From contig NC_081183.1 in NCBI RefSeq assembly GCF_029867415.1, positions 64,368,336 through 64,432,335 on the forward strand: 64,000 nucleotides of DNA, written 5' to 3'. This DNA is from Vicia villosa. Lineage: Eukaryota > Streptophyta > Magnoliopsida > Fabales > Fabaceae. The notes under the pieces are model-generated. The model saw only the letters and a program-made list of their open reading frames with translations, was not told the origin of the DNA and searched no databases. This document shows, piece after piece, positions 1-10,888 of this stretch; position 1 is the first letter of the stretch, and each line of letters begins with the position of its first letter. The position numbers and the translations under genes are program-made.

Positions 1-1
1 T

Positions 2-328
2 AGGCTCACATTACATGCCAAAAGCTTTCACATTACATACACTAAGAAACATGTGATACAATATAGAAAATATCATGTTGCTCAAACTAAGGAATATCAT
101 GTTGTACCTCCTGTTGTTTATCATGCTAAACCCAAGTTCAATCAGAACTTGAGGAGAACTAACAAGAAAGGACCCAAAAAAATGTGGGTACCTAAGGAGA
201 AGATAATTTCTGTTGCAGATATCCTTGGCAGCAAAGAAGACAAAGCAAAACATGCCATGGTACCTGGACTCTGGGTGTTCGCGGCATATGACGGGAAAAA
301 GGTCTATGTTCCAAGACCTGGTGCTTAA
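2..328 (+). pseudogene. gag: C0 gag, C-terminal tail (partial)
   Basis: Open frame from base 2 to a stop at 326-328, matching the last about 110 residues of the C3 gag (27263-29182), including the shared stretch KKGPKKMWVPK and the C-terminus VYVPRPGA. It lies after the zinc knuckle, which is outside the window. Its last part overlaps the start of protease in another frame, exactly as in C3. Cut by the window edge, so the start is not visible. Confidence 0.8.
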
Positions 329-3313
329 GTCTGCTGGAGAAGTCAAGTTTGGAGGGAATCAGAAGGGCAAAATCATTGGCTCAAGAACCATAAGTATTGG
401 TAACTCTCCTTCCATAACTAATGTACTTCTTGTAGATGGATTAGCTCATAAATTATTGTCCATAAGTCAATTAAGTGACAATGGTTATGACATAATCTTT
501 AATCAAATGTCTTGTAAAGCTGTAAGTCAGAAGGATGGCTCAATCCTATTTACAGGCAAGAGAAAGAACAACATTTACAAGATTGATCTTCAAGATCTTA
601 AGAATCAGAAGGTAACTTGTCTTATGTCTGTTAATGAAGAGCAATGGGTCTGTCACAGAAGATTAGGACATGCTAGTTTGAGAAAGATTTCTCAGATTAA
701 CAAACTTAATCTAGTCAGAGGACTCCCTAATCTGAAATATAAATCAGATGCTCTTTGCGAAGCGTGTCAGAAGGGGAAGTTTTCCGAACCTGCATTCAAG
801 TCTAAGAATGTTGTATCCTCCTCTAGGCCGCTAGAAATTCTGCACATTGATCTGTTTGGCCCAGTCAAAACACCATCTGTTAGAGGGAAGAAATATGGAT
901 TAGTCATCGTAGATGATTATAGCCGATGGACATGGGTAAAGTTCTTCAAACACAAGGATGAGTCTCATACAGTGTTCTTTGACTTTTGCACTCAGATTCA
1001 ATCTGAGAGAGAATGTAAAATCATAAATGTCAGAAGTGATCATGGTGGCGAATTTGAGAACAGATTCTTTGATATTTATTTCAAAGAAAATGGTATTTCC
1101 CGTGATTTCTCTTGCCCTAGAACTCCACATCAAAATGGAGTTGTAGAGCGAAAGAATAGGACTCTGCAAGAAATAGCTAGAACCATGATCAATGAAACCA
1201 ATATGGCTAAGCATTTATGGGCAGAAGCAATAAACACTGCATGTTATATTCATAATAGAATCTCTATAAGAATTATTCTTAATAAGAATCCTTATGAATT
1301 GTGGAAGAACAGAAAGCCCAACATTTCTTATTTCCATCCATTTGGATGTATATGTTATATTCTGAACACTAAAGATCATCTGAATATGTTTGATTCTAAG
1401 GCATAGAAGTGTTTCCTTCTTGGATATTCTGAACGCTCAAAAGGCTACAGAATATACAATACTGAAACATTGGTTGTTGAAGAATCAATCAATATCAGAT
1501 TTGATGATAAGCTTGGTCTTGAAAAGCCAAAGCAGTTTGAGAATTTTGCAGATATTGAAATCTCTAACTCAGAAGCTGAAGAACCCAAAAGCAAAGTGTC
1601 AGAAGATCAAGTTGCTGCTTCATTAGAGAATCTCAGAATTTTTGAAGAGCCAACTATCAGAAGAACTTTTAGACTCAACTCTGCTCACTCAGAATATGTT
1701 ATCATTGGGAAGAAAGAAGATCCTATCAGAACAAGAGCATTCCTTAAGAACAATGCAGAATGTCAATTTGGTCTAGTATCTCTTATTGAGCCAACTTCTG
1801 TTGATCAAGCTCTAGAAGATGCTGACTGGATAATTGCCATGCAAGAAGAATTAAATCAGTTTACAAGGAATGATGTTTGGGATCTTGTTCGAAGACCAAA
1901 AGGATTTAACATCATTGAAACTAAGTGGGTCTTCAGAAACAAGCTAAGCAAAAAAGGAGAAGTTGTAAGAAACAAAGCCATACTAGTTGCTCAGGGCTAT
2001 AGTCAGTAATAAGGTATTGACTATACAGAAACCTTTGCACCAGTGGCCAGGTTAGAATCTATTCGCTTATTGATTTCTTTTGCCACTCAACATAACATCA
2101 CTCTGTATCAGATGGATGTTAAGAGTGGCTTCTTAAATGGTTATATAGATGAGGAAGTCTCTATCCACCAACCTCCTGGTTTTGAAGACTCTAAATATCT
2201 AGAACATGTTTTTAAACTAAAGAAGTCATTATACGGATTGAAGCAAGCTCCTAGAGCTTGGTATGAAAGATTAAGTTCTTTCCTTCTGGATAATGGTTTC
2301 ACTAGAGGAAAAGTGGATAGTGCTCTCTTTTGTAAAACCTTTAAAAAGTATATTTTAATTTGCCAAATTTATGTTGATGATATTATCTTTGGAACCTCTA
2401 ATGCTACACTTGGAAAGGATTTTGCTAAGTCTATGCAGGCTGAGTTTGAAATGAGCATGATGGGAGAACTCAAGTATTTTCTTGGGATCCAGATCAATCA
2501 AACTTCCGAAGGAACTTATGTTCATCAGACCAAGTATGTGGAAGAACTTCTGAAGAAGTTTAATCTTTCAGGAAGCAAAGAAGAAAAAACTCTTATGCAT
2601 CCAACGTGTGTTCTAGGTAAGGATGAGGTAAGTAAGAAGGTAGATCAGAAGCTCTACAGAGGTATGATTGGATCTCTTCTATATCTTACTGCTTCTAGAC
2701 CTGATATTTTATTCACTATTTGTCTGTATGCAAGATTCCAATCAGATCCTAGAGAATCTCATTTAATAGCTGTTAAGAGAATTCTAAGGTATCTGAAAGG
2801 TACTACTAATGTTGGTTTAGTCTACAGAAGATCTGAAGAATACAACTTAGTAGGATTTTGTGATGCTGATTACGCTGGAGATAGAGTTGAAATAAAAAGT
2901 ACTTCTGGAAGTTGTCAATTTCTTGGAAGTCACCTTATCTCCTGGTACAGCAAGAAGCAAGCTACAATTGCCCTCTCTACAACATAAGCAGAATATGTTG
3001 CTGCTGCTGGATGTAGTACACAGATGCTCTGGATGAAGAGTCAGCTAGAAGATTATCAGATATATGAGAGTAACATTCCTATCTTTTGTGATAATACTTC
3101 TGCTATTTGTTTATCCAAGAATCCAATATTACATTCCAAAGCTAAAAATATTGAGATTAACATCATTTCATTAGGGACTATGTTCATAAGGGTGTTCTTT
3201 CTTTAAACTTCATCGATACAGACCATCAATGGGCTGATATCTTTACACCCCTTGCTGAAGATAGGTTTACATTCATTCTGAAGAACGTTAGTAAGGATTT
3301 ATGCCCAAAATGA
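213..3313 (+). pseudogene. pol: C0 pol polyprotein (protease, integrase, RT, RNase H), broken
   Basis: All copia enzymes are recognisable: aspartic protease motif LDSGCSRHMTG near 270; GAG-pre-integrase motif with HRRLGHAS near 655-680 (C3 has Trp before it, here Cys); integrase core HIDLFGP, a central Asp (DDYSRW) and VVERKNRT; RT with MDVKSGFLNGY and catalytic YVDD near 2370; RNase H DADYAGD and the tail WYSKKQATIALSTT. The frame is interrupted by stops at 1404-1406, two adjacent stops at 2007-2012, one at 2985-2987, and a base loss near 3155 that shifts frame in RNase H. The frame is otherwise constant (213, 1470, 2043 and 3024 share it), so decay followed one long polyprotein. The 213 start is a TTG codon, not a real initiator; expression would need a frameshift from gag. 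Confidence 0.9.
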
Positions 3314-3820
3314 AAGGATGAGAAGTTCTGATATATGGATTAGATTTGAAAGGATCAGTTTTATTTTATTTTATTATAAGAAGTTGTGATTTTGATCAGT
3401 TGGATATTTTGATTCTGTTATTGCTAACATTTCATATGTCTAAGTTAATTCAGAATCTCTTTTAAAGTAAAACAGCTGTCACCAGCTATTCTAGAAGAGG
3501 AACATGTGTTCACTCTATTTGGACAAGCATGCGTGCAGTTGATCAGACGCCGCCCTAGGTAACTGTGCAAATCATTTCAAATATCACGTTTTACCCTAAA
3601 ATCACTCAACATTAAATGCATTTGATTTTCTGCATCTTGTAACTGTTCATTCTCAGAATTTAATTGCATCTAGTTTTCAAATCCGTGTCTATTTAAACCG
3701 CCCTCTCATATCATTCTCTCTTTTACGCACTCATTCTCTCCATTGTGTATGCATTTCTGCAATCTATTTGCCCTATTCTCTTACCCTAAAAAGAAAACCA
3801 AGAATCTCAGCAAAGTGTCA
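3314..3820 (+). promoter_or_regulatory. C0 pol-to-env spacer with a conserved block
   Basis: Non-coding stretch of about 500 bases between the pol stop and the env-like ATG. The part from about 3435 to 3590 is shared with the matching spacers of C1 (10620-10760, minus) and C3 (30945-31085): an AT-rich part, GTGTTCACT, then ACAAGCATGCGTGCAGTTGA and TAGGTAACTGTGCAAAT. Conservation in three separately decaying copies suggests a regulatory or splicing role, for instance an internal promoter for the env-like ORF. The function is inference. Confidence 0.5.
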
Positions 3821-5848
3821 ATGGCTGCTTCTTCATCTCAAATTGTTGGTTCTTCGTCTCAACAACAACAACAAGAACAAGAACAACAACTCATTCCTCA
3901 GATCACTTGCTCGATTCCTAGAGATCAGTTAGAAATTATTTGTGAACTAATAGTGGATGTTGATAATCTGGAAGAACACAATGTTCATATCAAAGATAAT
4001 ATGGTCTTTCAAGGATGGTCGTCTCTGTTTCTTGAGGTCTGTGGACGAGTCTATCCAGACTTGGTGAAGGAATTCTGGGCTTATGCGTTCGTTATCCCTA
4101 ATGCAATTGTTTCGTTTGTTCATGGAAGATTCTTTTCCATCACTGAAAACACATTGAGAATGTTGTTTGATTTGGTGAAAGCTGAAGTAGAATTTGAAGC
4201 AACTAGTAGAACAAATTGGGAATCTGTCTATGCTGAACTCTACACAGATGTGAAGAAAATAAAAGATGTCAAGGATCTGACGGACATATACAAAGTATGG
4301 ACCAAGATTCTTCTAGGCTTTTTCTATCACAGAAAATCAACCAATTCGTCCAACTTCATCAACAAAAACCAACAGTACATCATGTATTGTATTGGTACTC
4401 AGAAGAAGGTTGATGTTACCTACATCATTTTCAATCACTTATGGAATGCTGTAAAGGACTCTCGAGATGAGAGCAGAACAAAGAAGAAAGGAACTGTCAT
4501 TCCTTTTGGGAGGATTATTACCAATCTTCTAGTTCAAACCAAGATGGTTAAAGAGTTGGAAAATGCTAGAATGGTCAAAGATCCTTATACAATCAATGGG
4601 AGTGTCTTGAATGCTACTTCTTTGAGTAAAATGGGTCTTATTCAAGCTATTGGTACTACTCCTAAACCAGATCCAAATGTTAGAAACATAAGAGGTCCAG
4701 TTCTTGCTGAGTTTGAGTTGTTCTTTCTCAATGAACAGCCAGATATTAAGGTTCATTACCTTAATATTCTCAAACAAGATGGTTCTATGGATACTAAGGT
4801 TGGGACAAACAAGCAGAAGCTTCCGTCTACCAAGGATGGTATAGTAGAAGTTTTACCAGAAGCTGCCTCTCAAAAAGAAAGAAGGGCAAAGCATAAGCAA
4901 GATGTTCCTTCTATCAGTAAGGAGAAGAGAACTGAAGAAAAAGTTGCTGCAGAAAATAAAGAAGTTGTTGTTGAAAAGAAAAATAAAGAAAAAGAAGATG
5001 TAGTCATCAAGAAGAAACAAAAGAAGAATGAGAAAGAGGATGATACGAAAAATGATGAGAAGGAAGCTGAAAAGAAGAAGAAGAGGAAAAAGATTGATAA
5101 GACGGATGATGAGAATAATGATGAGAAGGACGTAGAGAAGAAGAAGAAAAAGAAAGATAAGAAGAAGAAGAAAAAGAAGTTTGTTGAAGAAGAAAAGGAG
5201 AAGCATGAAGAATTAAATAAGGCAGAAGCAAAGAAGCAAAAAATTTCTGGAGGGAAGAAAGTTGTGATTCAAAAGAATAAGAAGAAAGAAATTGAAGCTG
5301 ATTCTGAAAGGCCTCACAAGAAATCTAAAGGTGTGTCTATTTATGAACCTGGTTCTGTTGCGCTTGTTAGTTCAAAATCTGTACCAACAGAAGTTCCAAA
5401 ACCCTCTCAAACAGAAATACAACTAAAAAAAGCGTCAGCCAAACAACCTTCAACCACCAAAGTTCCCACCCCTCCTTCTTCACCCAAAACCAATATTGCT
5501 TCTAACCACCCCATTGATGAACCTATTATTGATGTCTTACCCCTTCAATTCCTCTTTCCCCCTCACACAAATATCTCCACTTCTCAACCTCCTCCTCATG
5601 CAAATTATTCACCTGTTGCCTCTCCTGTTCCCATCAACCCCACTGCATCAGAATCTCCAAATTCTGATTCTCTAAAAGAATTATTTCGTGCCTGTAACTT
5701 TACCCCCAAACCTCGTCCTGACCCTACATTTGTTGACCTGGAATCCGAGGATGAATCAGAATCATTGCTTTCTCTTGATAGAGAACCTGCACCCTACTTC
5801 ATTCTGAACCTAGATTCTTCTTCTACCCAATTCAAAACTGAAGGATAG
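3821..5848 (+). pseudogene. C0 env-like third ORF, 3' truncated by C1
   Basis: Long ORF downstream of pol, in the position of the env-like ORF of SIRE-type elements. I start it at the ATG at 3821 (MAASSSQ), which aligns with MNPSSSSSSQ of the C1 copy; the frame is open further up to 3743. Residues about 20-330 form the conserved core (PDLVKEFWAYAFVIPNAIVS matches PALVKDFWAHATVTPTAIIS in C1), resembling what databases call a putative plant transposon protein domain. A long Lys/Glu-rich charged segment follows (about 370-530), then a Pro/Ser-rich tail. I see no signal peptide or clear membrane helix, so true envelope function is doubtful. The last element base is 5838; the final codons and stop come from the C1 LTR. 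Confidence 0.75.
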
Positions 5849-7001
5849 AAAAACACTTAGAAAGGGGGGGGGGGTTGAATAAGTGTAGCTTTAAAACTTT
5901 TAAGATAAAAACAATTTGCACAATGATTTTTATCCTGGTTTGTTGTTAACTAAACTACTTCAGTCCACCCCCTTGGAGTGATTTACCTCATCTGAGGATT
6001 TAATCCACTAATCACACAAGACTACAATGGTTTTCCACTTAGATAACTTCTAAGTCTTCTAGAGTATACTGATCACAACCTAATCACTCCAGGAACAAAC
6101 TGCTTAGATACCCTCTAAGACTTTCTAGAGTATTCTGATCACAACCTGATCACTCTAGTTCTTACAACTTAATGTAAACAAATTCTTATAAGAGTTACAA
6201 TGCTTCTTAATAAGCTATTATCACAACTGTGATTTTCTCTTAAGTTTAAGCTTAATCTCACTAATATATTACAACAACAATGTAGTGAGGTTGAAGATGA
6301 AGTTTGAGAGCTTTTTGAATTTGACAGCGTTTCTGTATATTTGTGCAGAGTGTTGTATTCAGCTTCTCATCAGAACTTCAATTTATAGGCGTTTGAGAAG
6401 ATGACCGTTGGGAGCATTTAATGCGTTGCGTGATCCGTACAGCATTGCATTTAATGGTTCACTCTTTTGTCAACTACCTCGAGCCTTGCTTCCGCTGTGT
6501 CTACTGACATTGCCTTTAATAGCTTCTAACGTTCCTTTTGTCAGTCAGCATAGCCTGCCATCTTGTACTTGCTTCTGATCTGATGTTTGTGTAAACAACG
6601 TTTGAATATCATCAGAGTCAAACAGCTTGGTGCAGAGCATCTTCTTGTCTTTTGACCTTGAAGTGCTTCTTAGCGTGATACCATGAGAACTTCAGTGCTT
6701 CTGCTTCTGATCTCAAGTCCTTCTGATGCTTCCATATACCATGATCTAATTCTGCTTGACCATCTTCTGATGTCTTGCCAGAGCTTGACCATCTTCTGAT
6801 GTCTTGCCAGACCATGTTCTGATGTTACATGCTGAACCTTCTGAGTCAGTGCTTCTTGCGCTGATTTTGTGCATACTCTTTATGTAATTCCTAAAATGGA
6901 AATTGCGTAGTATTGGAGTACCACATTATCTTATACAAAATTCATATCCATTGTTATCATCAAAACTAAGACTATTGATCAGAACAAATCTTGTTCTAAC
7001 A
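5839..7001 (-). repeat. C1 3' LTR
   Basis: About 1,163 bp from TGAAGGATAG to TTGTTCTAACA on the plus strand, the reverse complement of TGTTAGAACAA...CTATCCTTCA as in C3. A TATA-type box is present on the minus strand near 6381-6388 (plus strand ATTTATAG). A run of ten G at about 5866-5875 is longer than the matching C run in C3. It carries many copies of the SIRE-family CAGAAG/CTTCTG word. Confidence 0.9.
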
Positions 7002-7155
7002 ATCTCCCCCTTTTTGATGATGACAAAAACATATATAAATGATATGAATTTGCAATCAGAATATCAGACGGCTAAAGACAATTACACAGTTATAGCATAA
7101 GCATATAAACATAGTGTGTGAATATGTCTCCCCCTGAGATTAACAATCGCCCCCT
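7002..7155 (-). promoter_or_regulatory. C1 polypurine tract and upstream PPT-like copies
   Basis: The minus strand reads AAAAAGGGGGAGAT directly before the LTR (plus strand 7002-7015), the usual SIRE PPT that primes plus-strand DNA synthesis. About 110-140 bases upstream in the element, plus strand 7125-7155 holds two further pyrimidine runs (TCTCCCCCTGAGATTAACA and CGCCCCCT), i.e. PPT-like copies on the element strand. C3 has three such copies at the same place. Confidence 0.8.
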
Positions 7156-7993
7156 AAAATAAATACCGAAAGAAATTTATAAATAAAAGACTTCACTGAG
7201 TATTTTCCATTTCAGCTGAGACGATCACATATGCTTAGATCTTCAGAATATTCATAGCTTCTGATTCTTGCTTCCATAGGACAGCTTCAGAGCTTTGAAT
7301 TTCTCCTTGAATCATTGCATGCTAGATTGTATCAGAACATTGTTGAATGTACCAGAGCATCATCAGAGCATCTCTACATCCTGAAATGTTACAGAACAAA
7401 CTAAACGACAAAAGTCAGAGCATGAATGAATCAGAACATAAAATATGTATCAGAACATATAATATGTATCAGAGTATAAACAATAATGTTTCAGAGCATA
7501 TTTAGAACAAAAACATGCATCAGAACATATAGGGAACAAGAATGTGTTAGAGCATATTCTATCATCAGAATATCATAACATTCTTCCTTCTTGCTTCTGA
7601 TCTTGAAGGTTCACAGCACTCAGCTTGCTTCAAATTCCAAGAGCTTGTTTCCATACAGAATTGCTTTTCCTCATGTCTTTGCTTCTCATACTGAGCTTTT
7701 AAGATTGTTTTCAATCCTGCAAAACACTTAAAGACATAGAACTTGCAAATTCTTGTTAGAAATGTGGAGACTTACTCCCAGCAACTGATAATATAAATCA
7801 GATCATTTATCACAGTTTCTCCCCCTTTTTGTCATAACATCAAAAACACAAAAGATTCTGATGAAAAACAAAACAATATGAGAGAAGGATAAAAGATTTT
7901 CATTCATTGGAAATAATCAGAAGATACAAGGGATAAGAAGAAATATGCACAAAGCAGATGCAAAAAGGAAGGAAACAACTAAGACACAAAAGA
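7156..7993 (-). other. C1 3' untranslated region
   Basis: Non-coding sequence between the env-like stop and the PPT. It is rich in the word TCAGAACAT / TCAGAGCAT, repeated loosely about every 20-40 bases (7330-7570). A second TTTCTCCCCCTTTTTGTCAT block sits near 7815, matching a block downstream of the env-like ORF in C3 (near 32675). No ORF of note. Confidence 0.7.
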
Positions 7994-10413
7994 CTAAGAC
8001 GAGCCTAGCTTAGACATAATCTTGGCCAGCATGTCATGAATCCCAGCATTGCTCTCAGTCTGTTTCTCCATGAATGAGCAAAACTCCTCGTTGATAACAT
8101 CTTGCTTGTCCATGTGAGAAGCCAGTTCAGCTTGATTCTTCTGAATATCCTCTAGAGTCTTCACCAGAAGAGAGGGTTCACTAGAAGAAGCTTCACAACT
8201 TCTGTTCAGAGGAACAACATTCTCAACTGCAGCATCCATTGTGAGATCATCATCATGATTTTCCTTAGCAGGAATATCTCCAACAGGATGAATCTCAGCA
8301 TCAGCTTCTTCCCTAGAAGCATCTTCTTCATACTCAGGAGCAGGAAGATCAGAATTTCCCTTCTCAAGTGCTTGAAGAATGGCAGCAAGATTCCATGGAG
8401 GAGTAGGACCTTCAACTTCTAAAGGGTCAACAACTTCTGGAATGACCATATTGGGGGACTTCTCAGAAGGATTTTCCCTCAGAAAATCAAACAACCACTT
8501 GAAGTCTCCAGTCAGAACTGGATACCTAGGTCTCCGAACCACAATCTCTCTACAAGGATTATCTAGCAATTCATCAACAAACATCTTCTCCTCAAGAGAT
8601 CTCCAGCTTCTGATAGGATGATAATATCTCACATCATCAACTTCTAGACGATAGCCAGCATAACTAGCAGCAGCAGCCACTAGTCTCTTCTGGACTTTCA
8701 TAGCTTCAACCTGAAAATCATGTCGAAAGCTTCTCCAAAGGTTTCTAGTAGAAACACCATCAAGGTCATTGAAGAAAGCATGTCTCAATAGATCCAGCCT
8801 ACAGACAAATTCATGTTTGAACAACTCCAGGAAGATATGTGGTTCAGGTTCATGAGGGTTGAAGGTGAATTTGTAGTCAGGGTAAAGGAGGCAATATGGG
8901 TTGGATTTTCTAGAAGGTAAGGGATGGGATAGAGAAGGGGTAGATGATGTGGTTGAAGAGGATGGGATATCGGTCGGGAGGTTTGATGAGGATGGGATAT
9001 CAGAAGGTGTTGGGGGATAGACATTTAGTGGAATAGGATTCAAAACATGTGTAGAAAGAGATGGTTGGGGAGGATTTGGTATGGTGAAATGTTTTGAGGT
9101 TCAGAAGGAGGAGGTTGGATACTGTTTGGGATGGGAAGAGAAGTTTGAGGTTCAGAAGGAGGTGAGTAAACATGCCAGGAGAAATTTCCAGTTCTTTCAG
9201 AATGGAAAAAATCTCTGAAGCGCTGCTGTTGATATTCAGGGGTATTGACCTTGTCAGGATCATAGGTGATCCTCTGCTTCTTGGCTTGTTTGGCTTCTTC
9301 TTCTTGAGCCTTTCTCTTCAGCCTTGCTTCTTTCTTCTTGTGATCCTTCTTCTGTAGGTCAGCCAAGGAAGGAAGAACTCTTCCACGAATCCATGCAGGA
9401 TCAACAGAAGATTGAGCTCTTACAGAAGCTTCCAAATAGTGCTTAACATCCTTGTTAAGTTCTTCTCTAAACAAGGAAGCAAAGCCTTCAACCGGAATTC
9501 TTCTGGTCAGAATATCTGGGAAGATCACTAGAGCAGAAATTACCTTCTGAATAAGCTCCAACCTTTGCATATCAAAACCATTAATAACATGCCCTTGAAT
9601 GACTCCAAAGAACATGGACGTTCCAATAGTCCTTAGGGAATCCATCAAATCACTTTCTATCACAATGTCTGAAATCATTCTGGCAAAAGGAACAGTAGTT
9701 CTTGGAAGGTGAGGAAATTTCTCACGTTCTTCATCTCTTGACTCTTCAATAGACGTCTTTAAATTCTGAAAAAGAATATTGGAGATGTTGAGTTCAAGTC
9801 TTCTTCCAATGCAGAAGAGAGCAAACTTCTGATCAGGATTGATGTAAGCTGAGGAGAACGATCTTCTTCTATGATGAAGAGATCCCAGAATAATCTCAGC
9901 CCAAACTTGGTAGAACGGCTTCAACACACCAGTTTGATGAGATTCAAGACCAGTAGCATTAGATATTTGTCTCTCAATTGTTGTCCAACAAACTCTGCCA
10001 AGAATAGGACCAGTACTTCCTTCTTCATCATCCAGATTGTACAGCTTCCTTATCAACTTTTCAGTTATCACAACTTCATGCCCTAACACGAAGGAGATGA
10101 TTGCAGTTGGGGTAACCGTTGCATGAGCCCAGAAATCTTTCACTAAAGCAGGATAAATTGGTCCAACCAATCTATCAAGGTAATTTGACCAACCTTGAGC
10201 CGTTGTCTTTGCATCTGGTTTGAAACCATGTACTTTTAGATTTTCAAAATCCACTGAAGATTCACAAAGAACTTCCATTTCTGATGTAGGAATGGAACAG
10301 GTCTTCAATGGAGCATACCCATGCTTGCTGAAAACCAGATGAGTAGAAGACATTTCTGCTTGGCTTGATGAACTTGAAGAAGGATTCATGGTGAAATGCT
10401 GAGATACGGACAC
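7994..10413 (-). pseudogene. C1 env-like third ORF, split by a frameshift
   Basis: The minus-strand ORF from the ATG at 10413 down to 9040 (457 aa) holds the conserved core, and a second frame (9043-7994, 349 aa) holds the C-terminal half. The two overlap by four bases and together equal one protein of about 800 residues; the second half aligns along its length with the C3 ORF (for instance NLWRSFRHDF against NLWNTFRQDF, ending in LGS). The frame is lost near 9100 in a Pro/Ser-rich repeat where slippage is likely. N-terminal half: core domain with PALVKDFWAHATVTPTAIIS near residue 90, then a basic KKDHKKKEARLKRKAQ segment near 370. No signal peptide or clear membrane helix. This is the most complete core of the three copies. 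Confidence 0.75.
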
Positions 10414-10888
10414 GAACTAGGGTTTATGCGATGAATGAGAAAAGAAAGAGAGGGATGAATGAAGAGAGAGTAAAAAGATGAAATGAAAGTGAAGATGAGT
10501 ATATAAAAGGTTGGATAAAAGAAAATAATAAAAAAATGCAATATGTTAAGTGAAATGATTACAGAAAAACATGACATCAATTTGCATTTAATGAGATATG
10601 ACGTTAGGAGAGATAAAGTGAAAAAATGACATGATTTGCACAGTTACCTAGGGCGGCGTCTCCTCAACTGCACGCATGCTTGTTCAAAAATAGTGAACAC
10701 GTGTTCATTTTTCTGGAAAACTTGATGACAACTGTTTTACTTTAAAAGAAATTCTGAATCAACATAGATAATGAAACGTTAGTAATAACAGAATCAGAAC
10801 TTCTAATTGATCACCATCAGAACTTCTTATAACATAATCCCAATACATTTCAGAACTTAACCATACGTAAGACCTTCCCATCTTCTCA
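10414..10888 (-). promoter_or_regulatory. C1 pol-to-env spacer
   Basis: Non-coding. On the element strand it carries the block shared with C0 and C3: CACGTGTTCACTATTTTT, then ACAAGCATGCGTGCAGTTGA and CGCCGCCCTAGGTAACTGTG (plus strand about 10640-10700). The CACGTG is a G-box core, also present in C3 but changed to ACATGTG in C0. Possible internal promoter for the env-like ORF (inference). Confidence 0.5.

Noticed and set aside
4853..5231. Minus-strand ORFs rich in Leu/Phe or Ser opposite the C0 env-like ORF
   Set aside because: Shadow of the AAG/GAA-rich Lys/Glu segment on the plus strand.
3821..5848. True retroviral envelope gene
   Set aside because: Position fits, but no signal peptide, clear transmembrane helix or fusion-type segment is visible in any of the three copies.
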